From: an uncultured Zoogloea sp.
GTDB lineage: Bacteria; Pseudomonadota; Gammaproteobacteria; Burkholderiales; Rhodocyclaceae
NCBI GenBank assembly: GCA_937967645.1
Contig: CALBTT010000081.1
Location: 21,218 to 85,217, forward strand
Reading direction: 5' to 3'
Length of the DNA: 64,000 nucleotides
Positions within the stretch are counted from its first letter, which is position 1; the number at the start of each line of letters is the position of its first letter. Positions 44,331 to 54,519 of this stretch are shown piece after piece. The notes under the pieces are model-generated. The model made no database searches. It saw only the letters and a list, made by a program, of their open reading frames with translations, and was not told where the DNA came from. Position numbers and translations under genes: made by a program.

Positions 44331-44393
44331 GGCAGGGCATGACGGGATTCATCCGCACATTAGCGCGTGCGGCGCATCCCGTCATGCCCTGCC
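44331..44393. repeat. Long nested inverted repeat
   Basis: GGCAGGGCATGACGGGAT (44331-44348) and ATCCCGTCATGCCCTGCC (44376-44393) are perfect 18-bp arms. Inside them CCGCAC (44353-44358) and GTGCGG (44367-44372) form a second stem. It lies between the comEA-like gene and the small lipoprotein gene, both on the minus strand. No T-run follows, so it may be a terminator, an attenuator or a protein-binding site. Confidence 0.7.
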
Positions 44394-44408
44394 GGCAGAG
44401 GGGGAGCC

Positions 44409-44672
44409 CTACTTCTTGGCGGGACCCACGGTCAGCTCGTCCTTCATGCGGGCGATGCTCTTGTCACCAAAGCCCTTGATGTTCTTGAGGTCGTCGAGGC
44501 TCTTGAAGGGGCCGTTCTTGGTCCGGTAGTCGACGATGGCCTGGGCCTTGGACGGGCCGATGCCCTTGACGCTATCCAGCTCGGACACCGTGGCGGTGTT
44601 GAGGTTGACCGCCCCGAAGGCGCTGTGGATGCCGGCAAGGGCCAGGAAGAGGAAGCTGCGCAGGCGTTTCAT
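44409..44672 (-). CDS. ComEA-like helix-hairpin-helix DNA-binding protein
   Basis: 87-aa exported protein. A signal peptide (MKRLRSFLFLALAGIHSAFG) precedes a tandem helix-hairpin-helix domain: VNLNTATVSELDSVKGIGPSKAQAI and SLDDLKNIKGFGDKS. ComEA-type proteins bind incoming DNA in the periplasm during transformation. AAGGAGA precedes the ATG at 44672. No other competence gene is in the window, apart from a pilus-type ATPase nearby on the other strand. Confidence 0.85.
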   Translation of the reverse strand: MKRLRSFLFLALAGIHSAFGAVNLNTATVSELDSVKGIGPSKAQAIVDYRTKNGPFKSLDDLKNIKGFGDKSIARMKDELTVGPAKK

Positions 44673-44828
44673 GGTGTCTCCTTGTGCTTCTGGTTGTGGT
44701 GGAGATGACATTTAACTAAATGCAAAAGGCATTATCAAGGACTTTCGAAACATCCGGAGATGATTCCATGCGCACCGTTTCGCCTGCCGGGCGTTGTTCG
44801 GGTACGAATCAAACCCTGGAGTCATTCC

Positions 44829-45023
44829 ATGAAGACCCTGCTTGCCCTGCTCCTGCCGATTACCCTGCTCGGAGGCTGTGTCGTGCTGCCGGTCGGCGGT
44901 GGGCATCACCACGGTTATCACCGCTACGATGCGCCGCCGCCGGCGGTGGTGGTTCCGGCCCCCCGTCCCGGCTACGGCCCGGGGCCGGGCTATGGGCGTG
45001 GCTGGGATCGCCGGGGCTGGTAA
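44829..45023 (+). CDS. Short Gly/Pro/His-rich lipoprotein
   Basis: 64-aa predicted lipoprotein with lipobox LLGGC (Cys about residue 17). The mature part is His, Pro, Gly and Tyr rich (GGGHHHGYHRYD, then PRPGYGPGPGYGRG). The histidines could bind metal. GGAG lies 11 bp before the ATG. Short proteins of this kind are common in betaproteobacteria, but no function is known. Confidence 0.6.
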   Translation: MKTLLALLLPITLLGGCVVLPVGGGHHHGYHRYDAPPPAVVVPAPRPGYGPGPGYGRGWDRRGW

Positions 45024-45128
45024 ACCTGCGTAAAAATTGCGGCCGCCGGAGGGGTTTGGGCTTATGCTCGTCGCCTGCGAACAACCCTTCCGCGGGCATG
45101 CCCGATGCGGGCGTGCCATCCCTGTCCG

Positions 45129-46940
45129 ATGCCGTCTGCCCTGCGTTCCGTTCCCACCCATGAACACCGCCTGACCCTGGCCGAGGTGCTCGACCTGCTG
45201 ATGCTCGACCACCTGGTGGATCCGGCGGATGCAGATGCGCTGCGCCTGGCCCAGGGCCTGAAATCCGGTGATACCCACCCGCTGATCGTCATCGCCGGGC
45301 AGAAATGGGTGTCGCGCCAGGCGCCGCACCGGGTGCTGGGCCTGGAAGAGCTCACCGAATGGCTGGCCGGCAAGCTGGAGCTGGACTACTTCCGCATCGA
45401 CCCCTTGAAGATCGATTTCGCGGCAGTGACCGCCGTGATGTCCTCGGCCTACGCCACCCGCTTCGGGGTGCTGCCGGTGCAGGTGGGCCTGCGCGAGGTG
45501 GTGGTGGCGACGTCCCAGCCCTTCCTGCGGGAATGGGAGCGGGAGGTCTCCGGCATCCTCAAGAAGGAGATCCGCCGGGTCATGGCCAACCCGGCCGACG
45601 TGGCCCGCTACCTGGTGGAGTTCTACAACCTGGCCCGCTCGGTCAAGAACGCTGCCCAGAGCAGCGGCGGGCATGGTGGCGGCCAGCTGTCCTCCTTCGA
45701 GCAGCTGGTGGAGCTGGGCCAGGGCAACCGCCAGTTCGATGCCAACGACCGCCACATCGTCAACATCGTCGACTGGCTGTGGCAATACGCCTTCGAGCAG
45801 CGCGCCAGCGACATCCACATCGAGCCGCGGCGCGACATGGGCCTGGTGCGCTTCCGCATCGACGGGGTGCTGCACCAGGTGTACCAGATGCCGATGCCGG
45901 TGCTGGTGGCGATGACCAGCCGCATCAAGATCCTCGGCCGGATGGACGTGGTGGAGAAGCGCCGGCCCCAGGACGGGCGCATCAAGACCCGGGTGGCCAG
46001 CGGCAAGGAGGTGGAGCTGCGTTTGTCGACCCTGCCCACCGCCTTCGGCGAGAAGCTGGTGATGCGCATCTTCGATCCCGAGGTGCTGGTCCGCAACATG
46101 GTGGAACTGGGCTTTTCCGAGCAGGACGAGGCGCGCTGGAAGTCCATCTCGTCCCGCCCCAACGGCATCATTCTGGTGACCGGACCGACCGGCTCGGGCA
46201 AGACCACCACCCTGTACTCGACCCTCAAGCAGCTGGCCACGCCGGAGGTGAACGTGTGCACCATCGAGGACCCGATCGAGATGGTGGAGCCGGCCTTCAA
46301 CCAGATGCAGGTCCAGCAGTCGATCGAGCTGGGCTTCGCCGAGGGCGTGCGCGCGCTGATGCGGCAGGACCCGGACATCATCATGGTGGGTGAGATCCGC
46401 GACCTGGAAACCGCCGAGATGGCGATTCAGGCGGCCCTCACCGGCCACCTGGTGCTGTCCACCCTGCACACCAACGATGCCCCGTCAGCCGTGACCCGCA
46501 TGCTCGATCTCGGGGTGCCGGCCTATCTGCTCAATGCCACCTTGCTGGGCATCATGGCCCAGCGCCTGGTGCGCATCCTGTGCCCCCACTGCAAGCAGGC
46601 GCATCCCCTGACGCCGGAGCAGGAAGCCATCTGGGATCACCTGGTGACGCCCTGGAAGGCGCCGCGGCCGGCCCGCATCCACCGGGCGGCAGGCTGCATC
46701 GAGTGCCGCATGACGGGCTACATGGGGCGCATCGGTCTCTACGAGATCCTGCTGATGTCGCCCGAGGTGCGCCGGTCGGTGGGTAGCGAGGTGGATGTGG
46801 CGCGGATCCGCGAACAGGCGATCCGCGAGGGCATGAAGCCCCTGCGCTTGTCCGGGGCGCTCAAGGTGGCGGCCGGTATCACCACGCTCGAGGAAGTGGT
46901 CAAGGTCGCACCGCCGGCGGAGAACGAGGAAGGTCGCTGA
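45129..46940 (+). CDS. GspE/PilB-type secretion or pilus assembly ATPase
   Basis: 603-aa hexameric ATPase of the type II secretion / type IV pilus family. An N-terminal domain like MshEN (about 15-150) precedes the motor. Walker A is GPTGSGKTTT (about 350), followed by the Asp box VCTIEDPIE and Walker B IIMVGEIRDLETAE. The zinc-binding CxxC pairs are LCPHC and GCIEC, and the His box is LSTLHTNDA. No gspF, pilC or pilin gene is adjacent, so its partners are elsewhere. ATG 45129 was taken as start; 45105 is also open. Confidence 0.87.
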   Translation: MPSALRSVPTHEHRLTLAEVLDLLMLDHLVDPADADALRLAQGLKSGDTHPLIVIAGQKWVSRQAPHRVLGLEELTEWLAGKLELDYFRIDPLKIDFAAVTAVMSSAYATRFGVLPVQVGLREVVVATSQPFLREWEREVSGILKKEIRRVMANPADVARYLVEFYNLARSVKNAAQSSGGHGGGQLSSFEQLVELGQGNRQFDANDRHIVNIVDWLWQYAFEQRASDIHIEPRRDMGLVRFRIDGVLHQVYQMPMPVLVAMTSRIKILGRMDVVEKRRPQDGRIKTRVASGKEVELRLSTLPTAFGEKLVMRIFDPEVLVRNMVELGFSEQDEARWKSISSRPNGIILVTGPTGSGKTTTLYSTLKQLATPEVNVCTIEDPIEMVEPAFNQMQVQQSIELGFAEGVRALMRQDPDIIMVGEIRDLETAEMAIQAALTGHLVLSTLHTNDAPSAVTRMLDLGVPAYLLNATLLGIMAQRLVRILCPHCKQAHPLTPEQEAIWDHLVTPWKAPRPARIHRAAGCIECRMTGYMGRIGLYEILLMSPEVRRSVGSEVDVARIREQAIREGMKPLRLSGALKVAAGITTLEEVVKVAPPAENEEGR

Positions 46941-47050
46941 AGCGCGTGGCGGCGCCTTGTCCGGCCGTCTTCATCTTTTTTACGTGCCGGACGGCGGCGG
47001 ACTACAATCGGCGCCATCCAGGGGCTTTACCCCGTCATCAGGAGCCATCC

Positions 47051-48493
47051 ATGGCCGCATCCCCCGACAGCGTCAGCATGGCGCTGTTCTGTGACTTCGA
47101 GAACGTCGCCCTCGGCGTTCGCGATGCGAAGTACGAAAAGTTCGACATCAAGCTGGTCCTCGAGCGCCTGCTCCTCAAGGGCAGCATCGTGGTCAAGAAG
47201 GCCTACTGCGACTGGGAGCGCTACAAGGGCTTCAAGGCCGGCATGCACGAGGCCAACTTCGAGCTGATCGAAATTCCCCACGTGCGCCAGTCCGGCAAGA
47301 ATTCCGCCGACATCCGCCTGGTGGTGGATGCCCTGGACCTCTGCTACACCAAGAGCCACGTGGATACCTTCGTGATCATCAGCGGCGATTCGGATTTTTC
47401 GCCGCTGGTCTCCAAGCTGCGCGAGAACGCCAAGCAGGTGATCGGCGTGGGGGTGAAGCAGTCCACCTCCGACCTGCTCATCGCCAACTGCGACGAGTTC
47501 ATCTTCTACGACGACCTGGTCCGCGAGACGCGCCAGGCGGCGGCCCGCCGCGAGCCGAAGGAAAGCCAGCCGGCAGCCTCCCGGCGCAGCCCTGAGGAGG
47601 AAAAGCGTCGCAAGGAGGAGACCGAGGCCCGGCGCAGCCGCGCGGTGGACCTGGTAGCCGAGACCTTCGAGGCCTTGCTGGCCGAGCGGGGTGATACCGG
47701 CAAGATCTGGGCGTCGGTGCTGAAGGAGGCGATCAAGCGCCGCAAACCCGATTTCAGCGAAACCCGCTATGGCTTCAAGGCCTTCGGCAACCTGCTCGAG
47801 GAGGCCCAGGCCCGCGGGTTGCTCGAGGTCGGGCGGGATGAGAAGTCCGGTACCTGGGTGACCCGTGGCGCGGCGCTGGGTACCCGTCAGGAAGCGCTCC
47901 CGGTGGTGCAGGAGCTGCCGGTGCCCGCCGAGAAGGGGCCGGCTGTGGAACCCGGCGGTCAGGCTGCAGCGTCGGAATCCCGCCGTCCCCGGCGCAACGG
48001 CCGGGGTGGACGCAAGGGGCCTGCCGAAATGCCGGTCGAAGAGGCTCAGCCCCCGCTCGATGAGTCCTCCGAGGCCATCGAAGCCCGGATCCTCGACGAG
48101 GTGGCGGAGTCCGTTGCGCTGGCGCAGGAGTCGGCCCGGGAGTCGGCCCGGGAAACGGGGCGCAAGGGACGCGGCCGGCGCAAGTCCGCCGAGCCGGTGA
48201 GCGAATCCACCGCCGAGCCGGTGCCTGCCGCCGCGCCGGTCGCGGAAGCGTCGCCGCCTGCCATCGAGGTCCAGCCCGAAAGCCCGGCCGCCGCCGGAGG
48301 CGACAGCACGCCCGAGCCCACCACCAAGCCGCGCAAGCGCAGCCCGCGCAAGAAGGCCGAGGTGCTTGCCGAAGGTACTGTCGAAGCGGCGGCCGCTTCG
48401 CCCGAGCCGTCTGCCGAGCTTGCCGGGGACGCCGAGCCCCGCCGCAAGAAGCCTGCGCGGGAGCGTCGCCCCAGGAAATCCGGCGAGAGCTGA
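47051..48493 (+). CDS. NYN-domain RNase-like protein with OST-HTH/LOTUS domain
   Basis: 480-aa protein. Residues about 8-150 form a NYN (PIN-like) domain: FCDFENVALG, SADIRLVVDALDL and ISGDSDFSPLVSKLRENAK carry the conserved acidic residues of a metal-dependent RNase. An OST-HTH/LOTUS domain follows (about 200-275; LAERGDTGKIWASVLKEAIKRRKPDFSE). The last 200 residues are low-complexity, rich in Ala, Glu, Pro, Arg and Lys, and likely disordered and RNA-binding. The two-domain layout mirrors LabA-like/MARF1-type proteins. AGGAG lies just before the ATG. Confidence 0.88.
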   Translation: MAASPDSVSMALFCDFENVALGVRDAKYEKFDIKLVLERLLLKGSIVVKKAYCDWERYKGFKAGMHEANFELIEIPHVRQSGKNSADIRLVVDALDLCYTKSHVDTFVIISGDSDFSPLVSKLRENAKQVIGVGVKQSTSDLLIANCDEFIFYDDLVRETRQAAARREPKESQPAASRRSPEEEKRRKEETEARRSRAVDLVAETFEALLAERGDTGKIWASVLKEAIKRRKPDFSETRYGFKAFGNLLEEAQARGLLEVGRDEKSGTWVTRGAALGTRQEALPVVQELPVPAEKGPAVEPGGQAAASESRRPRRNGRGGRKGPAEMPVEEAQPPLDESSEAIEARILDEVAESVALAQESARESARETGRKGRGRRKSAEPVSESTAEPVPAAAPVAEASPPAIEVQPESPAAAGGDSTPEPTTKPRKRSPRKKAEVLAEGTVEAAAASPEPSAELAGDAEPRRKKPARERRPRKSGES

Positions 48494-48517
48494 TCCACCG
48501 ATCCTTCCGATCGACCC

Positions 48518-48551
48518 ACCGGCGGGCTGAACTTCCCTTCTGCCCGCTGGT
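48518..48551 (+). terminator. Possible terminator after the NYN gene
   Basis: ACCGGCGGGC (48518-48527) pairs with GCCCGCTGGT (48542-48551), ten pairs with one G-T, around a 14-nt loop. A pyrimidine-rich TCAGTCTCCTTTGCTTT follows. Confidence 0.4.
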
Positions 48552-48595
48552 CAGTCTCCTTTGCTTTGTCGTCCGCCGCATCGGCGCGAGTCCCC

Positions 48596-49507
48596 ATGTC
48601 GTCCACCTCCCCGTCAGCCCGCTGGATCCCTGCCCTCGCCCTCGTCGTCCTGTCCTGTACCTGGGGTTACACCTGGGTCCTGCTCAAGCAGGGCCTGATG
48701 TACGCCTCGCCGCTGGCGCTGGCTGCCCAGCGCTGCCTGGGTGGGGCGCTGGCCCTGCTGGTGGCGGTCAAGCTGATGGGCAAGTCGATGCGTCTGGTGG
48801 CGCCTTGGGAGACCGTGGTGCTGGGCCTGGTCCAGATCACCGGCTTCGTGGCCCTGCAGACCTGGGCGCTGGTGGAAGGCGGCCCGGGCAAGACGGCGGT
48901 GCTGATCTTCACCATGCCGATCTGGACCCTGCTGATGGCCTGGCCGATCCTCGGCGAGCGGGTCCGCGGCAAGCAGTGGCTGGCGGCGGGTTTCACCCTG
49001 GGTGGCCTGCTGCTGATCATCGAGCCGTGGAACATGCATTCCAGCCTGTTCAGCAAGATGCTGGGCATCGGCGCGGCCATGTGCTGGGCGGTCAGCACCA
49101 TCCTGATCAAGCGCCTGCGCAGCCGTGAGCCGGTGGACCTGCTGGTGCTGACCACCTGGCAGATGATCATCGGTTCGGTGCCGCTGCTGCTGCTGGCCGA
49201 GTTGGTGCCGGGGCACGCGACCGACTGGACCGGCCACTACATCGCCATCCTCAGCTTCCTGTCGGTGGCCAGCGTGGCCCTGTGCTGGTGGCTGTGGGTC
49301 TGGATCCTCGACCGGGTGCCGGCCTGGGAGGCCAGCCTGTCCGTGCTGGGCACCCCGGTGGTGGCCATCCTGTCGTCGCGGCTGGCCCTCGGCGAGGAGT
49401 TCAAGACCAGCGAAGTCGCCGGCATCCTGCTGATCGGCGGCGGCCTGACCCTGCTCTCCCTGTTCGGCTGGATGGCGAGCCGCCGGGCTGCGGCCCAGGC
49501 CCGCTAG
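48596..49507 (+). CDS. DMT-superfamily (EamA) transporter
   Basis: 303-aa membrane protein with about ten helices and two EamA repeats (SCTWGYTWVLLKQGL in the first, GIGAAMCWAVSTILIKRL in the second). A motif VEGGPGKTAVLIFTMPIWTL lies between. It is a second member of this family in the window and differs from the one at 33 kb. Substrate unknown. It converges with mobA, the stops lying 13 bp apart. Confidence 0.87.
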   Translation: MSSTSPSARWIPALALVVLSCTWGYTWVLLKQGLMYASPLALAAQRCLGGALALLVAVKLMGKSMRLVAPWETVVLGLVQITGFVALQTWALVEGGPGKTAVLIFTMPIWTLLMAWPILGERVRGKQWLAAGFTLGGLLLIIEPWNMHSSLFSKMLGIGAAMCWAVSTILIKRLRSREPVDLLVLTTWQMIIGSVPLLLLAELVPGHATDWTGHYIAILSFLSVASVALCWWLWVWILDRVPAWEASLSVLGTPVVAILSSRLALGEEFKTSEVAGILLIGGGLTLLSLFGWMASRRAAAQAR

Positions 49508-49520
49508 GCTGCCGGCGTCC

Positions 49521-50117
49521 TCAGCGGGGCTGGGGGGCCTGGCGGGCCAGTTCTTCCGGGGTGTTGATGTTGGAGAAGGCGCCCGGCCAGTCGGAGAAAT
49601 CCACTACTACGTGGCGGGCTTCCCCGACCCAGCGGCGGATCTGCCGCCCGCCGCCTTCCAGGAAGGTGGTCAGAGCCGGGGCGATACGCCGGTGGGCGAG
49701 CAGGAAGGCCGGTTCGGGCTGGCCGTCTGCGCTGGCCATGGCGACATCGGCATCGGCCGCGCAGGCAGCGGCCAGCATGCGGGTGGCCAGGTCGAGGGGC
49801 AGGAAGGGCGAGTCGCAGGGGCAGGTCAGCACCCAGTCGCCGTCCGCTCCCTGGGCGTGCAGGGCGGCGTCCAGGCCGGCCAGCGGCCCGACGAACCCCG
49901 GCAGACGGTCGGCCAGCACCGGCAGGCCGAAGCGCGCATAGGCCTCGACATTGCGGTTGGCATTGATCATCACCCGGCCGACCTGGGGGGCCAGGCGGGC
50001 CAGCACGTGCCCGACCATCGGCTGCCCGCCCAGCTCGACGAGGCCCTTGTCCTGGCCGCCCATGCGGGTGCCGAGACCTCCGGCGAGGATGAGTCCGGTG
50101 ACGGACGGGTTGGTCAT
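49521..50117 (-). CDS. mobA: Molybdenum cofactor guanylyltransferase
   Basis: Joins GMP to molybdopterin to make the MGD cofactor needed by formate dehydrogenase. The 198-aa protein has the GTP-binding signature LAGGLGTRMGGQDKGLVEL and the segment TCPCDSPFLPLDL. Its place at the end of the selenium/formate dehydrogenase cluster fits: FdnG needs a bis-MGD cofactor. It is 14 bp from the dsrE-like gene. Confidence 0.92.
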   Translation of the reverse strand: MTNPSVTGLILAGGLGTRMGGQDKGLVELGGQPMVGHVLARLAPQVGRVMINANRNVEAYARFGLPVLADRLPGFVGPLAGLDAALHAQGADGDWVLTCPCDSPFLPLDLATRMLAAACAADADVAMASADGQPEPAFLLAHRRIAPALTTFLEGGGRQIRRWVGEARHVVVDFSDWPGAFSNINTPEELARQAPQPR

Positions 50118-50131
50118 AGTGGGGGCGCCGT

Positions 50132-50524
50132 TCAGAAGCTCAGGCTGCGCCAGGCCGGGTCGAGGCTGCGGCCCAGGTAGGCAGCGGCCCCGGCCTGACC
50201 GGCCAGCTCGTCGATCAGGGCGTCGGCGGCAATGCCGTGGGCGGCCAGAGCCGTCGGGCAGGCGAACAGCCGCACGCCGAAGGCCAGCGCCTCACGCCGG
50301 AAGTCGGCCACCGACTTGCCGCTGCCGGCTGCGGCCTGCAGCCCTTCGGCCACGCCCCGGCGCAGCAGCTCCACCGAGCGGGCCGTGAAATACATCTCCA
50401 CCTCCACGTCCATGGCCGCGGCAGCGGCGGCGAAATAGAAGGGCGTGGCGCACAGCTCCGGCCGGCCCGGATCGGCGGCCCAGACGAGGATGGCCAGCTT
50501 TTCGGCGGGAGCTTCAGAAGTCAC
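50132..50524 (-). CDS. DsrE-like sulfur-relay protein
   Basis: 130-aa DsrE/DsrF-fold protein: AEKLAILVWAADPG strand at the start and a conserved Cys (C89) in RLFACPTALAAHGI, the position that carries persulfide in DsrE/TusD. A second Cys is C25. Its start overlaps the stop of the GcvH-like gene by 11 bp, so the two are co-translated. Handling of sulfur or selenium for the neighbouring Sec pathway is an attractive inference, not shown. Confidence 0.75.
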   Translation of the reverse strand: MTSEAPAEKLAILVWAADPGRPELCATPFYFAAAAAAMDVEVEMYFTARSVELLRRGVAEGLQAAAGSGKSVADFRREALAFGVRLFACPTALAAHGIAADALIDELAGQAGAAAYLGRSLDPAWRSLSF

Positions 50525-50990
50525 GATCGTCCTCGTGGAACAGCGGGGCAGAGAAATCGGCCAGGTCGCGGAAGGCGTAACGCTCCATGAGGGTAGTGAT
50601 CGGGCCCGCCGCCTGCGGCCACGGCAGCAGGAGTCCGTCGGCCGGAGCCTGCACGGCCTCCAGTTCGACCAGCCAGGCCGTGTAGGGGGCGCGGTTCATG
50701 GCCCGGGCGGACGGGTCGAGATCGGCATTGGCCTGCACCAGGCGGGCGGCGAAGGGCGTCTTGACCGGAAACACGGTCTTGCCGGCTTCGAGCAGGCCGA
50801 AGCCGCGGCCGGCAGTCAGTTCGACACCGCAGGGCTTGGGGGTGAACAGCAGGATCTCGCCGGACAGGGCGATGCCGAAGCGGGTCACGCCGACCCGGTA
50901 ACGCCCGCCATCCAGAGGGGCGAACCACAGGTGGCTGTCCGGGTGGTACAGCAGGTCGTCCGGAAATTCGCAGCCGCGGAGCTGGGCCAT
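50514..50990 (-). CDS. GcvH-like lipoyl-domain protein in the selenium island
   Basis: 158-aa protein with the glycine-cleavage H-protein fold: FPDDLLYHPDSHLWF at the start, RYRVGVTRFGIALSGEILLF, then FGLLEAGKTVFPVKTPF. By alignment with VVESVKAASDVYAPVSGEV, K71 is the lipoyl lysine. The C-terminal PYTAWLVELEA also fits. No gcvT or gcvP is near. It lies 22 bp after selC and overlaps the DsrE-like gene. Lipoate-binding H-like proteins paired with DsrE/TusA act in sulfur oxidation in other bacteria, so a chalcogen-carrier role is possible. ATG 51041 would run through the tRNA and is rejected. Confidence 0.75.
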   Translation of the reverse strand: MAQLRGCEFPDDLLYHPDSHLWFAPLDGGRYRVGVTRFGIALSGEILLFTPKPCGVELTAGRGFGLLEAGKTVFPVKTPFAARLVQANADLDPSARAMNRAPYTAWLVELEAVQAPADGLLLPWPQAAGPITTLMERYAFRDLADFSAPLFHEDDRDF

Positions 50991-51012
50991 GGATCGCTCG
51001 GCATCAAAAAGG

Positions 51013-51109
51013 TGGCGGAAGAGAATGGGAGTCGAACCCACCAGGAACCGTTTGACGGCCCCTCCTGGTTTTGAAGACCAGTCGCCCCACCGGGGGTCGT
51101 ATCCCTTCC
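51013..51109 (-). tRNA. selC: tRNA-Sec (anticodon TCA)
   Basis: A 97-nt tRNA including encoded CCA (51013-51015). The 8-bp acceptor stem GGAAGGGA pairs with TCTCTTCC. The anticodon arm CTGGT-CTTCAAA-ACCAG shows anticodon TCA (51072-51074). A long variable arm (GGGGCCGTCAAACGGTTCC) and T-loop GGTTCGACTCC follow. The 8-bp acceptor stem and the long variable arm are the marks of tRNA-Sec. It lies between selB and the GcvH-like gene, all on the same strand. Confidence 0.95.
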
Positions 51110-51151
51110 GTTGAAAGAAGGCAATTTAAGCGTAGTTTAACGCATTTGTAG

Positions 51152-53079
51152 TCAATTAACCGGAAGATCGCCGCGGATCATGTGTTGTTCCCCATGCCCA
51201 TGGCCCACCTTGCGGGTGAAGCCGACCCGGTCGAAATACTCGAGGATCTGGATCGCCCGCTTGCGCCCCAGCCCGCTGCGGTCGCGGAAATCGGCGGCCC
51301 GGATGGCCCCCTGCCCGGCCATCAGCTCGGTGGCGATGGCGCCCAGACGGCGTACGGCCGCCGGCGCGTAGAACAGGTCGCGCACCACCTGGCAGGCTTC
51401 GCCCCGCGCCGCCAGGCGTTTGAGCAGGTCGCGGGTGAGGGCTTCGGGTTGGCCCAGGCGGGCGGCGATGTCGCGGATCCAGGGAGGCTCGAAGGCGGCG
51501 TCCTGCAGCCAGGGCAGCAGGGTGTCGGCCAACCGGCGGTCGCGGTCATCCAGCTCGACCCGGTGGTCGGGCAGGTGCCAGGCACTGCCCGTGCGGGCCA
51601 GCCGGCCCTCGTCCAGCCACACCTCCAGCCATTCCACGAAGGCGGCAGCCGGGGCCTGGGGGGCCACCATGCGGCGCAGGCGGTCGCGCTCCAGGCCCAG
51701 CTCGTCGCTGTGCTGGGCGTGATGCTCGGCCAGCCGGGCGATGACCCGTCCGGCCAGGGCCGCCAGGGGTTGCCGGCCGATCAGCCACCCGGCCTTGTCG
51801 CTCAGATGCAGGCTGCCGGCCGGCAGCAGGGCGATCAGCGCGCCAGGTGTCTGGTTCTCGGCGGCGGCCAGCTGGGTCAGGTCGAGGCCGAGCGCAGCCT
51901 GGGCGAGCAGCGCCTGCAGGCGCTCCGCCGGATCGGCGAGGGCCTGGGCGGCGAGCATGGCGAGACGCTCCGGATGGCGGCGCTGGCGGGCCGGGCCGAA
52001 GGGGTCGAGGACCCGCCCGCCGCCCAGGGTGTGACGGCCATGGCCGTCCCGCAGCACGATCAGGTCACCGCGGCAGGCGTGCAGGGGGGTATCGGTCACC
52101 ACCTGGGCCAGGCTGCGTCCGCCCGGTGGCAGGCCGCTCCGTTCGAGCCCGGCATCGAGCAGGGCGACGCGCCCGAGCAGGTGGCGGGTGCCGTGGTGGA
52201 TCTGCACCACCGCGCCGTGGCTGAGGGCTTTCGGTGCATCGGTGGCCAGACGCAGGTCGAGATCGAGTCGGGTGGCGGGCAGCGCCTGTGCCGGGTCGCA
52301 CAGCCAGTCGCCACGCTTCACCTGGTCCACCGACAGGCCGGCCAGGTTCAGGGCGCAGCGCTGCCCTGCCCTGCCCGCTTCGGCCTTGCGGTTCTGCACG
52401 TGCAGGCTGCGCACCCGGGCGCTGGTGCCGCTGGGGGCGACGCGGATCGTGTCGCCCACCGCCACCTGCCCCGCATGCACGCTGCCGGCGACGATGGTGC
52501 CGGCGCCCGGCAGGGAGAAAACCCGGTCCACGGCGAGGCGGAAGCCGCCTTCTGCACTGGGCAGCGGCAGGCTGCGGGCGGCGTCGATGAGGTGCTCGCG
52601 TAGCGCACCCACGCCTTCACCGGTGATTGCCGATACGGGGAAGATGGGCGCGCCGGCCAGCCGGGTGGGGGCCAGCAGGGCGGCGATGGCGTGGCTGACC
52701 CGGGCGATCTGCTCCGGCCCGGCCCGGTCGGCCTTGGTCAGGGCCACCGCGCCGCGGCCCAGGCCGAGGAGTTCGAGGATCTGCAGATGTTCGCGGGTCT
52801 GGGGCATGGGGCCGTCGTCGGCGGCCACCACCAGCAGGGCGAAATCGACGCCGCTGGCGCCGGCCAGCATGGTCGGCACGAACTTCTCGTGGCCGGGGAC
52901 ATCGACGAAGCCGATGACCTGCTCCGGTGCCGGGTCGTCGGCGCCGCAGGGCAGGTAGGCGTAGCCCAGCTCGATGGTGATGCCGCGCCGCTTTTCCTCG
53001 GGCAGGCGGTCGGTGTCCACCCCGGTGAGGGCGCGCACCAGGGTGGTCTTGCCGTGGTCGATGTGGCCGGCGGTACCGA

Positions 53080-53086
<7 letters not shown>
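51152..53086 (-). CDS. selB: Selenocysteine-specific elongation factor
   Basis: GTPase that carries Sec-tRNA to UGA codons with a SECIS hairpin. 644 aa. G1 is AGHIDHGKTTL, G3 DVPGHEKF, G4 TKADR. EF-Tu-like domains 2 and 3 follow. The C-terminal half is made of winged-helix repeats that bind the SECIS RNA (FRDRSGLGRKRAIQILEYFDR near the end). Its start overlaps the selA stop by 7 bp, showing coupling. Confidence 0.95.
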
Positions 53087-54507
<1,421 letters not shown>

Positions 54508-54519
54508 CGTGGTGGTCTC

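Noticed and set aside
50991..51041. Upstream start (51041) for the GcvH-like gene
   Set aside because: It would place coding sequence inside the tRNA-Sec gene; the H-protein fold starts at 50990.
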